From Selenomonas ruminantium subsp. lactilytica TAM6421 (lineage in GTDB: Bacteria > Bacillota > Negativicutes > Selenomonadales > Selenomonadaceae): 64,000 bases of DNA. Positions 1 through 8,529 of the stretch are shown here, piece by piece. The stretch spans positions 1,674,001 through 1,738,000 of the forward strand of contig NC_017068.1 in the NCBI RefSeq assembly GCF_000284095.1, read 5' to 3'. A program made the translations under genes and the position numbers. The first letter of the stretch is position 1, and each line of letters opens with the position of its first letter. The notes beneath the pieces are model-generated. The model saw nothing but the letters and a program-made list of their open reading frames with translations, did no database searches and was not told the DNA's origin.

Positions 1-41
1 ATATTTCTTATACTATAGTTTTTTAAGGATGTGACTTTACG

Positions 42-1361
42 TTGGATAATTCTGACGCGGGCCTATTACTGGCCTTAATGTTTATTTTTCTCTTTACCCT
101 GGGTTTCTTCTCTTTGATGGAAACCGCCATTACCGAAAGCCATAAGAGCAAACTGGAAAAAATGCAGGAAGATGGCGATACCGCCGCAGAAAAAGCACTG
201 GAGCTTCTCGAACAGGCCGACCGCATGTTGTCCCTGTCCCAGATTGGCATCACCATGAGCAGCATCCTGATCGGCGTCTGCACAGGTGTATTGCTGGCGC
301 CCATGATTGCATCGCTGCTGCCACTTCCCCAGGCAGATTCCCTGGCACTTGTCATCAGCATCCTGCTGATTACCTATATCTCTTTGTTGCTCGGGGAGTT
401 CCTGCCCAAGAAAACGGCCCTGCACAATCCGGAAAAAATGCTCCTGAAATACAATGGTATCATGTGGACGCTGGCCCAGCTCACCCGGCCCTTCGTCTCC
501 CTGTTGTCCGGCTCCGCCAATATGATCCTGTTGATCTTTGGCATCAATCCGGAAGCCGACGACACCGTGACCGAAGATGAGGTCAAGGATCTCATTGAGC
601 AGGGCACCGAGGACGGCACCTTTGAAAAGACCGAGCAGGCCATGGTGGATCGGATTTTCCACCTGAGCGACCAGACCGCCTATGCCCTGATGACGCCCCG
701 CACCCAGATGCTCTGGCTGGATCTGTCCGACTCCCTTTGGGAGAACATGCGGCTGATCCGGGAAACGCCCCAGGATATTTTCCCCGTGGGACGGGACAGT
801 CTCGATGATTTCTGCGGCGTGCTCTATGCCAAGGATCTGCTCAATGCCACTTTGGCCCATGAGGTATTGGATCTTTCCCAGTATATCCGCAAGCCCCTTT
901 TCATCCCCCGCTCCATGGAAACCTTCCGGGTGCTCCAGCAGTTCCATACCACAGGCATCCATGAAGCCATGGTGCTGGATGAATACGGCGGCGTGATTGG
1001 CTTTTTGACCATGGACGATATCCTGCAGGAAATCGCCGGGGAATCCTTCGCGGCCCATGAAGAGGACACGGCCCAGATCACCCCCCGGGATGAGAACAGC
1101 TGGCTCGTGGACGGGCTCTACGATATCGATGATTTCAAGGAGCGCTTCTCCATTGAGGAACTGCCCGACGAAGATCACGACCATTACCAGACCATGGGCG
1201 GTTTTCTGACCTCCTATTTTGGTTATATCCCCAAGGCCGGTGAACGCATCAACTGGCAGGATTTCACCTTTGAAGTCGTGGATATGGATGGCGCCCGCAT
1301 CGATAAGATCATGATCACCCAGAATCCGCCCGCAGAAAATACAGAAACGGCAACCGAATAG
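42..1361 (+). CDS. CNNM/CBS-domain membrane protein (HlyC/CorC family)
   Basis: Predicted inner-membrane protein of the CNNM (DUF21) family, often annotated hemolysin or magnesium/cobalt efflux protein. The order is a hydrophobic CNNM domain (about residues 1-190, several membrane helices, including a GEFLPK motif), a CBS pair (about 200-330, with PRTQM and LDEYGGVIGFLT motifs) and a C-terminal CorC/HlyC domain (about 345-425). The 439-residue length is normal. The start is TTG, preceded by AAGGAT 11 bases upstream; the GTG at 31 is out of frame. It stands alone and ends at a hairpin shared with the convergent methyltransferase. The transported ion cannot be told from sequence. Confidence 0.88.
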   Translation: MDNSDAGLLLALMFIFLFTLGFFSLMETAITESHKSKLEKMQEDGDTAAEKALELLEQADRMLSLSQIGITMSSILIGVCTGVLLAPMIASLLPLPQADSLALVISILLITYISLLLGEFLPKKTALHNPEKMLLKYNGIMWTLAQLTRPFVSLLSGSANMILLIFGINPEADDTVTEDEVKDLIEQGTEDGTFEKTEQAMVDRIFHLSDQTAYALMTPRTQMLWLDLSDSLWENMRLIRETPQDIFPVGRDSLDDFCGVLYAKDLLNATLAHEVLDLSQYIRKPLFIPRSMETFRVLQQFHTTGIHEAMVLDEYGGVIGFLTMDDILQEIAGESFAAHEEDTAQITPRDENSWLVDGLYDIDDFKERFSIEELPDEDHDHYQTMGGFLTSYFGYIPKAGERINWQDFTFEVVDMDGARIDKIMITQNPPAENTETATE

Positions 1362-1372
1362 AATATAACACA

Positions 1373-1408
1373 AAGAACCGCCTCTCTGAGCCTTGAGAAG
1401 CGGTTCTT
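1373..1408. terminator. Convergent hairpin terminator
   Basis: A 14-bp stem with one mismatch (AAGAACCGCCTCTC pairing with GAGAAGCGGTTCTT) lies between two convergent genes and could stop transcription from both sides. There is no long T-tract. Confidence 0.6.
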
Positions 1409-1419
1409 GCGTATGTATG

Positions 1420-2175
1420 TTATTTGCTCGCTATGATGCCGAACAAAGGAAGAGTATCGAATTTCATGGCTGCATCCACGCGCACCCGCGGTGCAATGTC
1501 TTCTTCCAGCGTCACCTTCATGCCCAGGCTGCGCAGGAACTCAGCATCCCATGCAGGGCGGCGATGACTGCTGATCCGCAGCTCATCTTTGATATCATTG
1601 CATTCCGTCACCAATTCCTGACGGATATTGGCATGGACATCGGCCTGATCTTCCTTGCGGGAAAAAGTCATCAGCCCATAATCCGAATCAAAATTCAAGA
1701 GCCTGCCGCCTGGCTTCAATACGCGCTGCCACTCGCGGTAAGCCTGCATGACATCCGGCAGCGTCCAGGTCAGATTGCGGCTGATCACCACATCGAAAAC
1801 CTCATCATCAAAATCCAGCGCCTGGGCATTCATCTTGTGGAATTCTGCCCTGCAGCCTGCTGCCAATACATTCTGCTTAGCCTGATGAAGCATATCCGCT
1901 GACATGTCAATTCCCGTAACCTGATGCCCCAAACTCCCCAGCAGGATGGCAAAGAACCCCGCACCTGTCCCCACATCCAAAATCTTCAGGGAAGCTGCTG
2001 CCGCCAGCTTTTCTGCCAGATAGCTGCGCCAAGCGGCAGCACAAGGCCCGGCCAGCTCCTTCAGCCGCAATCTGCTGAAGTCACGGCTGCGCTCATCCCA
2101 ATAAGCCTCAATCAGATCCGTCAAGACGGCATCCTGATCATAAGTGAAAATTTCCTGCTGCATATTGTTGTTCAT
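1420..2175 (-). CDS. Class I SAM-dependent methyltransferase
   Basis: A soluble methyltransferase of 251 residues. Motif I is LDVGTGAGFFA, followed by GIDMSADML (acidic ribose-binding loop), then the VISRNLTWTL and LKPGGRLLNFD segments typical of the UbiE/methyltransferase-11 fold. The start is set at the ATG at 2175 because AGGAGAG precedes it by a normal distance; an upstream ATG at 2199 lacks such a site. It is a single gene between two hairpins. The substrate is unknown: the family spans small molecules, quinones and RNA, and no neighbour points to a pathway. Confidence 0.85.
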   Translation of the reverse strand: MNNNMQQEIFTYDQDAVLTDLIEAYWDERSRDFSRLRLKELAGPCAAAWRSYLAEKLAAAASLKILDVGTGAGFFAILLGSLGHQVTGIDMSADMLHQAKQNVLAAGCRAEFHKMNAQALDFDDEVFDVVISRNLTWTLPDVMQAYREWQRVLKPGGRLLNFDSDYGLMTFSRKEDQADVHANIRQELVTECNDIKDELRISSHRRPAWDAEFLRSLGMKVTLEEDIAPRVRVDAAMKFDTLPLFGIIASK

Positions 2176-2237
2176 AAGCTCTCTCCTCTTCATCCCCATT
2201 CCCTGTTTCCTAGTTTACTCCCATTTCTGCAAAAATT

Positions 2238-2276
2238 TAAGCCCCCCAGGGGGTTGTTAATCCCCTGGAATGCTTA
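2238..2276 (-). terminator. Terminator after the carboxypeptidase gene
   Basis: Inverted repeat TAAGC...CCAGGGG/CCCCTGG...GCTTA, followed on the minus strand by a T-rich stretch, just downstream of the carboxypeptidase stop codon. Confidence 0.65.
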
Positions 2277-2288
2277 AAAAATTTTTCA

Positions 2289-3443
2289 TTATACCAATTT
2301 CAATACCCAGGAAAACATCTTCACAAAGAAAGAGCCGAAACTGAAACCGCTATTCACGTTCTCTGCCAGCATGTCCACATGCTCCACATCCTGTCCGTTA
2401 TAGCGAACTACGATCTGCCCCACAGGCGTACCTGCCTTCAATGGAGCCTCTACAACTTTGGGCACATGATAGACCAGGGAATAATGGCTCTTATCCTCGC
2501 CATTGATCAACGGGAAATTGATATCCCGGGCGGGATACAGATCCACCGAAGCCTGCTGGCCATTGGTCACCCAGGCCCTGCGGCTCACCCGCTCCCTGGA
2601 GAGGGCCTTGGTTATTTTCACATGCTCAAAGCCGTAATCAAGAAGTTTGGCCGCATCCGTGAAACGGTCATCCAATGTGGGCGCTTTCATCAGCACCACA
2701 ATCAATTCCACGCCATTGCGTTTGGCCCCTGCAGCCAGACAGCCGCCTGCCGCCTGCGTCCAGCCAGTTTTGATGCCGGTCATACCCGTATATTTACCCA
2801 ACAGTTTATTGGTATTATGGGCCTGGAAGGATTTATTCTTCGGTGACTCCCAACGGATTACCCGTTGAGGCTGCTCCACGATTTCCCGAAAGGCCTTATT
2901 CTGCATGGCATAGCGGGCCAGCTTGGCCATATCCCGGGCCGTAGAATAATGACCGGCCTCCGTCAGTCCGTTGGGATTGACAAAATGCGTGTCCTTCATA
3001 TCCAGTTCTGCCGCCTTGCCATTCATGATACCGGCAAAGGACTGGACATTGCCGGCCATAGCTTCTGCCAAGGCCACCGCCGCCCCGTTATCAGATTCCA
3101 GCAACATTCCGTTCAAGAGTTCATCAGTACGAATCCGCTCTCCTGTCAACACGCCCAAGGGCGAAGATTCCGTATGCGCCGCCGCACTGGACATAGTGAT
3201 ATCGGAACGCAGATTCATCTGCTCCAGGGCCAGTATTCCCGTCATCATCTTGGTCATGCTGGCCGGATAGAGACGCTCGTCGGCGTTCTTCTCCCAGATC
3301 ACACGCCCCGTGGACGCCTCGATGATGATGGCGGCCTGCGCCGTGATGTCCGGCTCACCACCCTCACCAGCCGCCACTGGCAGCTGCACCACCAACATAC
3401 ATATGCCAATAAATATCGAGAAAATCTTTTGCCATACTTTCAA
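2289..3443 (-). CDS. dacF: D-alanyl-D-alanine carboxypeptidase (DacF/PBP5 family)
   Basis: Serine-type DD-carboxypeptidase that trims the terminal D-Ala of peptidoglycan stem peptides in the periplasm. It shows the SxxK motif (PASMTKMMTG), the SxN-type motif (LLESDNGAAVALAE) and KTG (GIKTGWTQAAGG), then the C-terminal PBP5-like beta domain and a last hydrophobic/amphipathic segment that could anchor it. The long open frame reaches 3599, but the start is better placed at the TTG at 3443: GGGGAGA lies just upstream and the product then begins with a classic signal peptide (basic, FSIFIGICMLVV core, AAGE). This gives 384 residues, normal for the family. Confidence 0.92.
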   Translation of the reverse strand: MKVWQKIFSIFIGICMLVVQLPVAAGEGGEPDITAQAAIIIEASTGRVIWEKNADERLYPASMTKMMTGILALEQMNLRSDITMSSAAAHTESSPLGVLTGERIRTDELLNGMLLESDNGAAVALAEAMAGNVQSFAGIMNGKAAELDMKDTHFVNPNGLTEAGHYSTARDMAKLARYAMQNKAFREIVEQPQRVIRWESPKNKSFQAHNTNKLLGKYTGMTGIKTGWTQAAGGCLAAGAKRNGVELIVVLMKAPTLDDRFTDAAKLLDYGFEHVKITKALSRERVSRRAWVTNGQQASVDLYPARDINFPLINGEDKSHYSLVYHVPKVVEAPLKAGTPVGQIVVRYNGQDVEHVDMLAENVNSGFSFGSFFVKMFSWVLKLV

Positions 3444-3566
3444 AATATAATCTCCCCATACAAATCCATGAAAACCAAAAATAAAAGGCTCTCCCTGCGG
3501 AAAGCCCTTATAGTATAACACGTTATGCCATTTTATGCACGGAAAATTTCTTATTTTCCAACCATA

Positions 3567-3616
3567 AAAGCCCAGGGCCAGGCAACGTCTTTTCGTCACC
3601 TGGCCCCGGGCTCTTT
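3567..3616 (-). terminator. Terminator of the feo operon
   Basis: Long GC-rich hairpin (AAAGCCCAGGGCCAGG against CCTGGCCCCGGGCTCTTT) with a short T run on the minus-strand side, placed right after the Cys-rich feo peptide gene. Confidence 0.7.
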
Positions 3617-3630
3617 GCTATAGCAATAGC

Positions 3631-3783
3631 TTACGATTTATGGCTATGGCATCCTGAACATCCGCAGCTGCATTCGCTGCTGCTGCAGCAATCATTATGT
3701 CCCGTGCGGAAGTTGTTATACACATGCCGCAGGGCGAAGAACAAGGCGATAGCCAAAACGACACCTACAACATAAGTTGCCAT
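3631..3783 (-). CDS. FeoB-associated Cys-rich membrane peptide
   Basis: A 50-residue reading frame just downstream of feoB, with a GGAGG site before its ATG. It has one N-terminal membrane helix (VVGVVLAIALFFAL) and a tail dense in Cys and His (a CC pair, then C-x-C-x3-C spacing and CHSH). This is the layout of the small FeoB-associated Cys-rich membrane proteins found at the end of feo operons. The tail could bind ferrous iron or an Fe-S cluster beside FeoB, but its role is not established. The gap to feoB is 21 bases, so co-transcription is very likely. Confidence 0.8.
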   Translation of the reverse strand: MATYVVGVVLAIALFFALRHVYNNFRTGHNDCCSSSECSCGCSGCHSHKS

Positions 3784-3804
3784 AAAGATTCCTCCAATCA
3801 GAAA

Positions 3805-5709
3805 TCAGAAGCCGAGAAGTCTGCCAATCTGGTATACCACCAGGGAAACCACCCAGGCAATCACAAACATATAGACAGCGGAGAAGCCCATCCACTTCCA
3901 GCCGCCGGCTTCCTTCTTGATCGTACCCAGAGCCGTTACGCAGGGCGTGTAGAGCTGGGAGAAAATCATGAAAGCAAAGGCAGACAGAGCCGTGAAGCTG
4001 GTAGCCATGCCCGTCTTCATCAGGGTATCAGCCGTTTCCAGTGCATCTTCTGCTTCCGTGGAAACATCAGCTGCACCATAGAGGATACCGATCGTTGCTA
4101 CTACCGTTTCTTTGGCCATAATACCGGAAAGCAGGGCTGCGCCAGCTTCCCAGGTATCGAAGCCATGGAACACGAACAGGGTGCTCATCCAGCTGCCCAG
4201 CGTTACCAGGATGGACTCGTTGATTTCGCAGGGACCATCGAAGTTGTAGTTGGACATAACCCAAAGGAGAACGGAAGCGGCAAAGATAATGGTACCGGCT
4301 TTAACGAGGTAACCCTTACCCTTATCCCAGGTTTCCAGCAGAACCGTCTTCATATCCGGCATACGATACGGCGGGAGTTCCAACAGGAAGGTGGAACCGC
4401 CATCCTTGAACACCGTGCTGCCCAAGAGCTTAGCCGCAACGATAGCCATAACCACACCGATGATATACATGGAGAACACGATATCGGCGGCATTATCCGG
4501 GAAGAACATAGCTGCAAACAGAGCCATGATCGGCAGTTTTGCACCGCAGGTCAGGAACGGCGTAACCATGATGGACACCATGCGGTCTTTTTCCGAATCC
4601 AGCGCACGGGCACCCATGATGGAAGGAACGCCGCAGCCAAAGCCCATCATCAGCGGCATAACGCCTTTACCCGTGAGGCCGCAACGACGCATGATCGGGT
4701 CCATGATAAAGGCAATGCGAGCCATGTAACCCGTACCATCCAGGAAGGACAGGCAGAAGAACAGCACGAAAATCAGCGGTACGAAGGTCAGCACCGCGCC
4801 GACACCGCCAATGATACCATCGGTAACCAAAGATACCATCCATTCAGCCACACCGGCTTCCGTCAGGCTATCCTTGGCAAAATCCAGGAAGTCTTCGTTG
4901 ATGGCAGAGTCCAGTGCATCAGCAATGGGCTGGCCAATCCATTCAAATGTGATGTTGAACACCGCATACATAATAGCCAGGAAAATTGGCAGTGCCAGAA
5001 TGCCATTGGCCAGGAACTTGTCCAGCTTCTCCGACATATCGGAACCGACATTCTTCACCGTAACGGCTTCCGAAACCACAGAGTCAATCAAAGCATAGCG
5101 GGCTTCGATGATCTCTTCGTTCTTCTCATCCTCGCTCTTGGCGCTGGCCTTGATTTCTGCCACCTTGGCGATATGGGCTTTTACCCGCTCACTGGGCTCA
5201 TAGTTGTCCATCACCGTGCTGGTGAACACGTCCAGCAGCTTCTTCGTGCTCTTGCTGCTGCGGCCAATGCTTTCCACCACCGGCATGCCGAAGGCATCTT
5301 CCATCTTGCGGCAATCCACTTTGATGCCACGGCGTTCTGCATCATCCTTCATGTTGAGGTCAATCAGCACGGGAATCCCCTGCTCCAACAACTGCACTGT
5401 CAAGAAAAGGTTGCGCTCAAGGTTGGAGCTGTCCACGACATCCACCACAAGGTCAAGCTTATTGTTCAGGAGGTAATCGATGACGATCTTTTCCTCCGGA
5501 GAACGGGCATTGATGCTGTAGGTACCCGGCAGGTCCACGATGGAAATTGCCCGGTCGTTATGGCGCGTATAACCTACCTTCTTATCGACTGTAACCCCCG
5601 GCCAGTTGCCGATTTTCTGACGGGCACCAGTAAGCTCGTTGAAAATCGTAGATTTGCCCACGTTGGGGTTACCGGTAAGTGCTACTGCTAATGTTGACAT
5701 TGTATTCAC
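3805..5709 (-). CDS. feoB: Ferrous iron transporter FeoB
   Basis: Inner-membrane Fe(II) transporter with an N-terminal G domain. GNPNVGKST is the P-loop, DLPGTY is G3, and NMKDD stands at the G4 position. The membrane part carries the two Gate motifs, including GCGVPSIMGAR and the second half around MAKETVVATIGILYG. At about 634 residues it is shorter than E. coli FeoB (773), as in many Firmicutes. The start is uncertain: a GTG at 5709 sits 5 bases after AGAGGAG, while the ATG at 5700 that gives the usual MSTLAVALTGN start is 14 bases away, and an upstream ATG lies at 5736. It is transcribed after feoA. Confidence 0.95.
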   Translation of the reverse strand: MNTMSTLAVALTGNPNVGKSTIFNELTGARQKIGNWPGVTVDKKVGYTRHNDRAISIVDLPGTYSINARSPEEKIVIDYLLNNKLDLVVDVVDSSNLERNLFLTVQLLEQGIPVLIDLNMKDDAERRGIKVDCRKMEDAFGMPVVESIGRSSKSTKKLLDVFTSTVMDNYEPSERVKAHIAKVAEIKASAKSEDEKNEEIIEARYALIDSVVSEAVTVKNVGSDMSEKLDKFLANGILALPIFLAIMYAVFNITFEWIGQPIADALDSAINEDFLDFAKDSLTEAGVAEWMVSLVTDGIIGGVGAVLTFVPLIFVLFFCLSFLDGTGYMARIAFIMDPIMRRCGLTGKGVMPLMMGFGCGVPSIMGARALDSEKDRMVSIMVTPFLTCGAKLPIMALFAAMFFPDNAADIVFSMYIIGVVMAIVAAKLLGSTVFKDGGSTFLLELPPYRMPDMKTVLLETWDKGKGYLVKAGTIIFAASVLLWVMSNYNFDGPCEINESILVTLGSWMSTLFVFHGFDTWEAGAALLSGIMAKETVVATIGILYGAADVSTEAEDALETADTLMKTGMATSFTALSAFAFMIFSQLYTPCVTALGTIKKEAGGWKWMGFSAVYMFVIAWVVSLVVYQIGRLLGF

Positions 5710-5748
5710 TACATCTCCTCTGTCCATAATTGTCAATCTCCCTGACGA

Positions 5749-5973
5749 TTAATTTACCTGCTGCACCTGAACCTTGGCTGCATCATCGCGACGCAGGGCA
5801 AGATTGTAAGAACGCACGCCGATGGCAATGGGATCGCCCAAAGGTGCACTGCGCAGCACCTTGATTTTCGTTCCGGGGGTGAGGCCCATGGTCATCAGTC
5901 TTTCCTTGAGGTCGGAATCGCCAATCTGCTGAATCTTCAGCGTCATGCCGGTCTTACCGTCTTTCAATGTCAA
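5749..5973 (-). CDS. feoA: FeoA, small SH3-like regulator of FeoB
   Basis: A 74-residue cytoplasmic protein with the FeoA SH3-like fold: GDSDLKERLMTMGLTPG near the middle, then VLRSAPLGDPIAI and a last strand YNLALRRDDA. FeoA supports iron uptake by FeoB. The start is a TTG. Of two candidate TTG codons (5979 and 5973) the second is 8 bases from AGGAGG, while the first is only 2 bases away, so 5973 is preferred. It is the first gene of the feo operon, behind a promoter with Fur-like sequences. Confidence 0.9.
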   Translation of the reverse strand: MTLKDGKTGMTLKIQQIGDSDLKERLMTMGLTPGTKIKVLRSAPLGDPIAIGVRSYNLALRRDDAAKVQVQQVN

Positions 5974-6004
5974 AATCAACGCCTCCTAATAATTTCTCTA
6001 AAAC

Positions 6005-6061
6005 AATGATAAGATTATTACTACTTAAGTTATGATAACGCATATCAATCACACTTGTCAA
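6005..6061 (-). promoter_or_regulatory. feo promoter with Fur-like boxes
   Basis: On the minus strand TTGACA (6056-6061) and TATCAT (6032-6037) are 18 bases apart. The spacer and -10 overlap a dyad, TGATTGATATGCGTTATCA (6033-6051), and a second AT-rich dyad, AGTAATAATCTTATCATT, lies at 6005-6022. Both resemble Fur boxes, which is expected ahead of feoAB. The Fur assignment is inference. Confidence 0.5.
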
Positions 6062-6627
6062 GGATTCTCATTTACAAATAGAAAAAATTATCATTCAATA
6101 ATTTTCAGTTTATTGCATCATATTAAAAAGACAGTTCTCCACACATATAAATTGCAGTTTGTCGGCGCGTTCGTGCTGAAGGCATCCCGTTCATACGCAG
6201 TCAGGGGTTCACGGGGGAGTACTTTTTCTGTTTCCGCTAAAACGACCCTCTCGGCAATTTTAGAGCTGTTTAGCCAGATGGCGCCGGGCAAGACCGGCGG
6301 CGCGTCTTTCAGCGTGCTTTCTGGTAACTGCCTGCCTTGGGCCGGTCTTCGCTGCGCTCAGACAGTCGCTCCCACAGAAAAAGCACTCCCCCGTTCGCCT
6401 CAGCCACGTTTCTGGCAATCGGCACGAACCCGGTTCTCCCGTAACAAGAACATCGATGTGCTTGTATCCTCCAGCCGAAACATAGCAGCATTGACAAACG
6501 TAACTCTGGGCGGCGGGAGGCCACTGAAAAAGTCTATATATAACGATAACCGTGGATGGATGTGATGAAATTCGCATTCATCCACGGTTTCTAGTATAAT
6601 GGAGCCATCAACACTTGGAGGTTCAAC

Positions 6628-8103
6628 ATGTTACGGAATAGCCAGCAACTCAAGCTTAGTGAATTTACAGCCATCTATGATCGTCTCATTCCCAAAAATC
6701 ATTTTCTGCGAAAATTTAATACGCTTGTAGATTTTTCTTTCATTCAAGATGAACTGGAGCATAAATATTGCCTGGATAATGGCCGTAATGCTCTTTCTCC
6801 CATAATGCTGTTCAAATATCTGCTGTTAAAGGTTATCTACAATATGTCGGATTCCGATTTAGTTGAACGTAGCCGATATGATATGTCATTTAAATATTTT
6901 CTGGGACTCCGCCCTGAAGATGAAGTAATCCACCCTTCTACCTTAACCAAATTTCGTAAACTCCGCTTACAAGATGAGAATATTCTGGATTTGTTACTCA
7001 AGAAAAGTATCCAAATTGCTTTGGAGAACAAAGTAATCAAGAGCAAACGAATTATTGTAGATGCTACGCATACTAAGGCTCGCTATAACCAGAAATCTGC
7101 CTATGAGCGGTTGTTGGAACAAGCCAAGCTATTGCGCAAGACGGTTTACCAGACAGATTCTCCCCAAAAGAAAGAAAGGTTTCCCAAGAAAGTAGAAAAT
7201 GGCTCACTGGTGGATGCGCTGGAATATTGCCGACAGTTAATCAATACAATAGAAAATGACAGCCAGATGGCAGAAATGCCTGCCATACAGGAGAGGCTGA
7301 ACTTGCTCAAAGAAACGGTCGAAGACCATGCAGAACATTTGGCCACTTCCAAAGATGAGGACGCCCGAATCGGGCATAAAACAGCAGATACATCCTTCTT
7401 TGGCTATAAGACACATATTGCCATGACCGATGAACGGCTGATTACAGCTGCAGTAGTAACCAGTGGCGAGCGCAGTGACGGGGAACAATTAAGAACATTA
7501 GTTGAAAAAACCAGAGCAGCCGGACTGGAAGTGCAGAGTGTCATCGGTGATACCGCATACTCCGGCAAAGAAAATCTTAAATTTGCTGAATCGAAAGATG
7601 CGCCAGAAAAATCCTTTGAACTGATTGCCAAATTGAATCCTGTTATATCCAACGGCTCCCGTGTTGAAGGCAGCAATGGTTTTTCTTTCAACAAGGATGC
7701 GGGAATGTTCGTATGCCCTGAAGGGCATATGGCCATCCGCAAAGCAAGAACTGGACGCAAAAACAATAGAACAAATCAAAGAATGAGCTATTATTTTGAC
7801 ATTGAGAAATGTAAGCAATGCCCACATTGTGGAACCTGTTATAAAGAAGGTGCCAAAAGCAAGATTTATTCCGTTACGATAAAATGCGATTTACACAAGA
7901 AACAACAGGAGTTTCAGGAAACAGAATATTTTAAGGAACAGGCTAGAAAGCGTTATATGATAGAAGCTAAAAATAGTGAGATTAAACACAGGCATGGGTA
8001 TGACATAGCGTCATCCGCAGGCCTGATTGGTATGGAATTACAAGGAGCCCTAACGCTTTTTGTAACAAATATGAAACGAATTGTGAAAATGATGGAGAAA
8101 TAA
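6628..8103 (+). CDS. IS1182-family transposase
   Basis: A 491-residue DDE transposase. The N-terminal region (LKLSEFTAIYDRLIPKNHF, then a DUF772-like segment with SPIMLFKYLLLK and YDMSFKYFLGL) is typical of IS1182/IS5-like enzymes. Catalytic-type acidic residues occur at IIVDATHTK, VIGDTAYSGKEN and the C-terminal IEAKNSEIKHRHG. A Cys cluster (CKQCPHCGTCYKEG) sits before the last motif, as in other IS1182 members. The ATG has GGAGG 6 bases upstream, and TATAAT lies at about 6595. The frame is intact. A 19-bp hairpin with a T run follows the stop codon. Confidence 0.93.
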   Translation: MLRNSQQLKLSEFTAIYDRLIPKNHFLRKFNTLVDFSFIQDELEHKYCLDNGRNALSPIMLFKYLLLKVIYNMSDSDLVERSRYDMSFKYFLGLRPEDEVIHPSTLTKFRKLRLQDENILDLLLKKSIQIALENKVIKSKRIIVDATHTKARYNQKSAYERLLEQAKLLRKTVYQTDSPQKKERFPKKVENGSLVDALEYCRQLINTIENDSQMAEMPAIQERLNLLKETVEDHAEHLATSKDEDARIGHKTADTSFFGYKTHIAMTDERLITAAVVTSGERSDGEQLRTLVEKTRAAGLEVQSVIGDTAYSGKENLKFAESKDAPEKSFELIAKLNPVISNGSRVEGSNGFSFNKDAGMFVCPEGHMAIRKARTGRKNNRTNQRMSYYFDIEKCKQCPHCGTCYKEGAKSKIYSVTIKCDLHKKQQEFQETEYFKEQARKRYMIEAKNSEIKHRHGYDIASSAGLIGMELQGALTLFVTNMKRIVKMMEK

Positions 8104-8128
8104 AGCCCTAATAACGGGGGAGATATAC

Positions 8129-8179
8129 AAAATCGTCGCAGAATGATGATAAAAATATCATTCTGCGACGATTTTTTTT
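8129..8179 (+). terminator. Transposase terminator
   Basis: A 19-bp perfect stem (AAAATCGTCGCAGAATGAT and complement) followed by a T8 run, inside the IS right end. Confidence 0.85.
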
Positions 8180-8472
8180 GTGGATAATTTGCCAGTCGTA
8201 TGAAATGGATAGTTTTTCAGTGGCCTCGGGCGGCGGTGGGGATGCTTTTCCACCGGCGGAACGACTGCCTGAACGAAGTGAAGGCTGGCCCGCAAACAGG
8301 ATTTTCTGGATGCTTCGTTGATGGACGCGCCGCCGGACTTGCCCGGCGCAGGTTGCTGGAAGATGCGTACTGCTGCTGGCGGGACATTTAGTGCAGCGGC
8401 GGAAAAGTATTCCCACCGCCACCCCACTGCTCTGTAACAAAAGCGTTCAGGCTCGCACTGACAAACTGCAAT

Positions 8473-8507
8473 AAAAAAGCCCGCTGACATTTTTGTCAAC
8501 GAGCTTT
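8473..8507 (-). terminator. Terminator of the rimP-ribF operon
   Basis: On the minus strand AAGCTCGTTGACA pairs with TGTCAGCGGGCTT and is followed by a T6 run, 23 bases after the ribF stop. The T run touches the right end of repeat element copy 1. Confidence 0.8.
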
Positions 8508-8529
8508 CCGGCCTCTTGGGCATATTATC

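Larger units (their letters stand above)
6517..8227 (+). mobile_element. IS1182-family insertion sequence, 1711 bp
   Basis: The ends are a perfect 15-bp terminal inverted repeat, GAGGCCACTGAAAAA (6517-6531) and its complement (8213-8227). They are flanked by a 9-bp direct repeat GGGCGGCGG (6508-6516 and 8228-8236) that fits a target duplication. One intact transposase gene fills it, with a hairpin and TATAAT before the gene and a strong terminator after it. Comparison with repeat copy 2 shows that the IS landed inside a copy of that repeat. It appears complete and possibly active. Confidence 0.9.
6151..8472 (+). repeat. Palindromic ~600-bp repeat element, copy 1 (interrupted by an IS)
   Basis: The two arms, 6151-6516 and 8237-8472, together give 602 bases and match in order the uninterrupted 601-bp copy at 20769-21369, at roughly 90% identity by eye. 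The ends are the perfect 12-bp inverted repeat ATTGCAGTTTGT/ACAAACTGCAAT. The element holds only short spurious frames on both strands. The right end abuts the T-tract of the ribF-operon terminator; the left end lies 90 bases upstream of the feo promoter. It looks like a non-autonomous mobile repeat or a large structured sequence. The family is unknown to me. Confidence 0.8.

Noticed and set aside
75-1373. 432-codon minus-strand frame at the window start
   Set aside because: Antisense of the CNNM/CBS gene, without family motifs.
3697-5691. 664-codon plus-strand frame
   Set aside because: Antisense shadow of feoB; His/Gln/Asn-rich nonsense composition.
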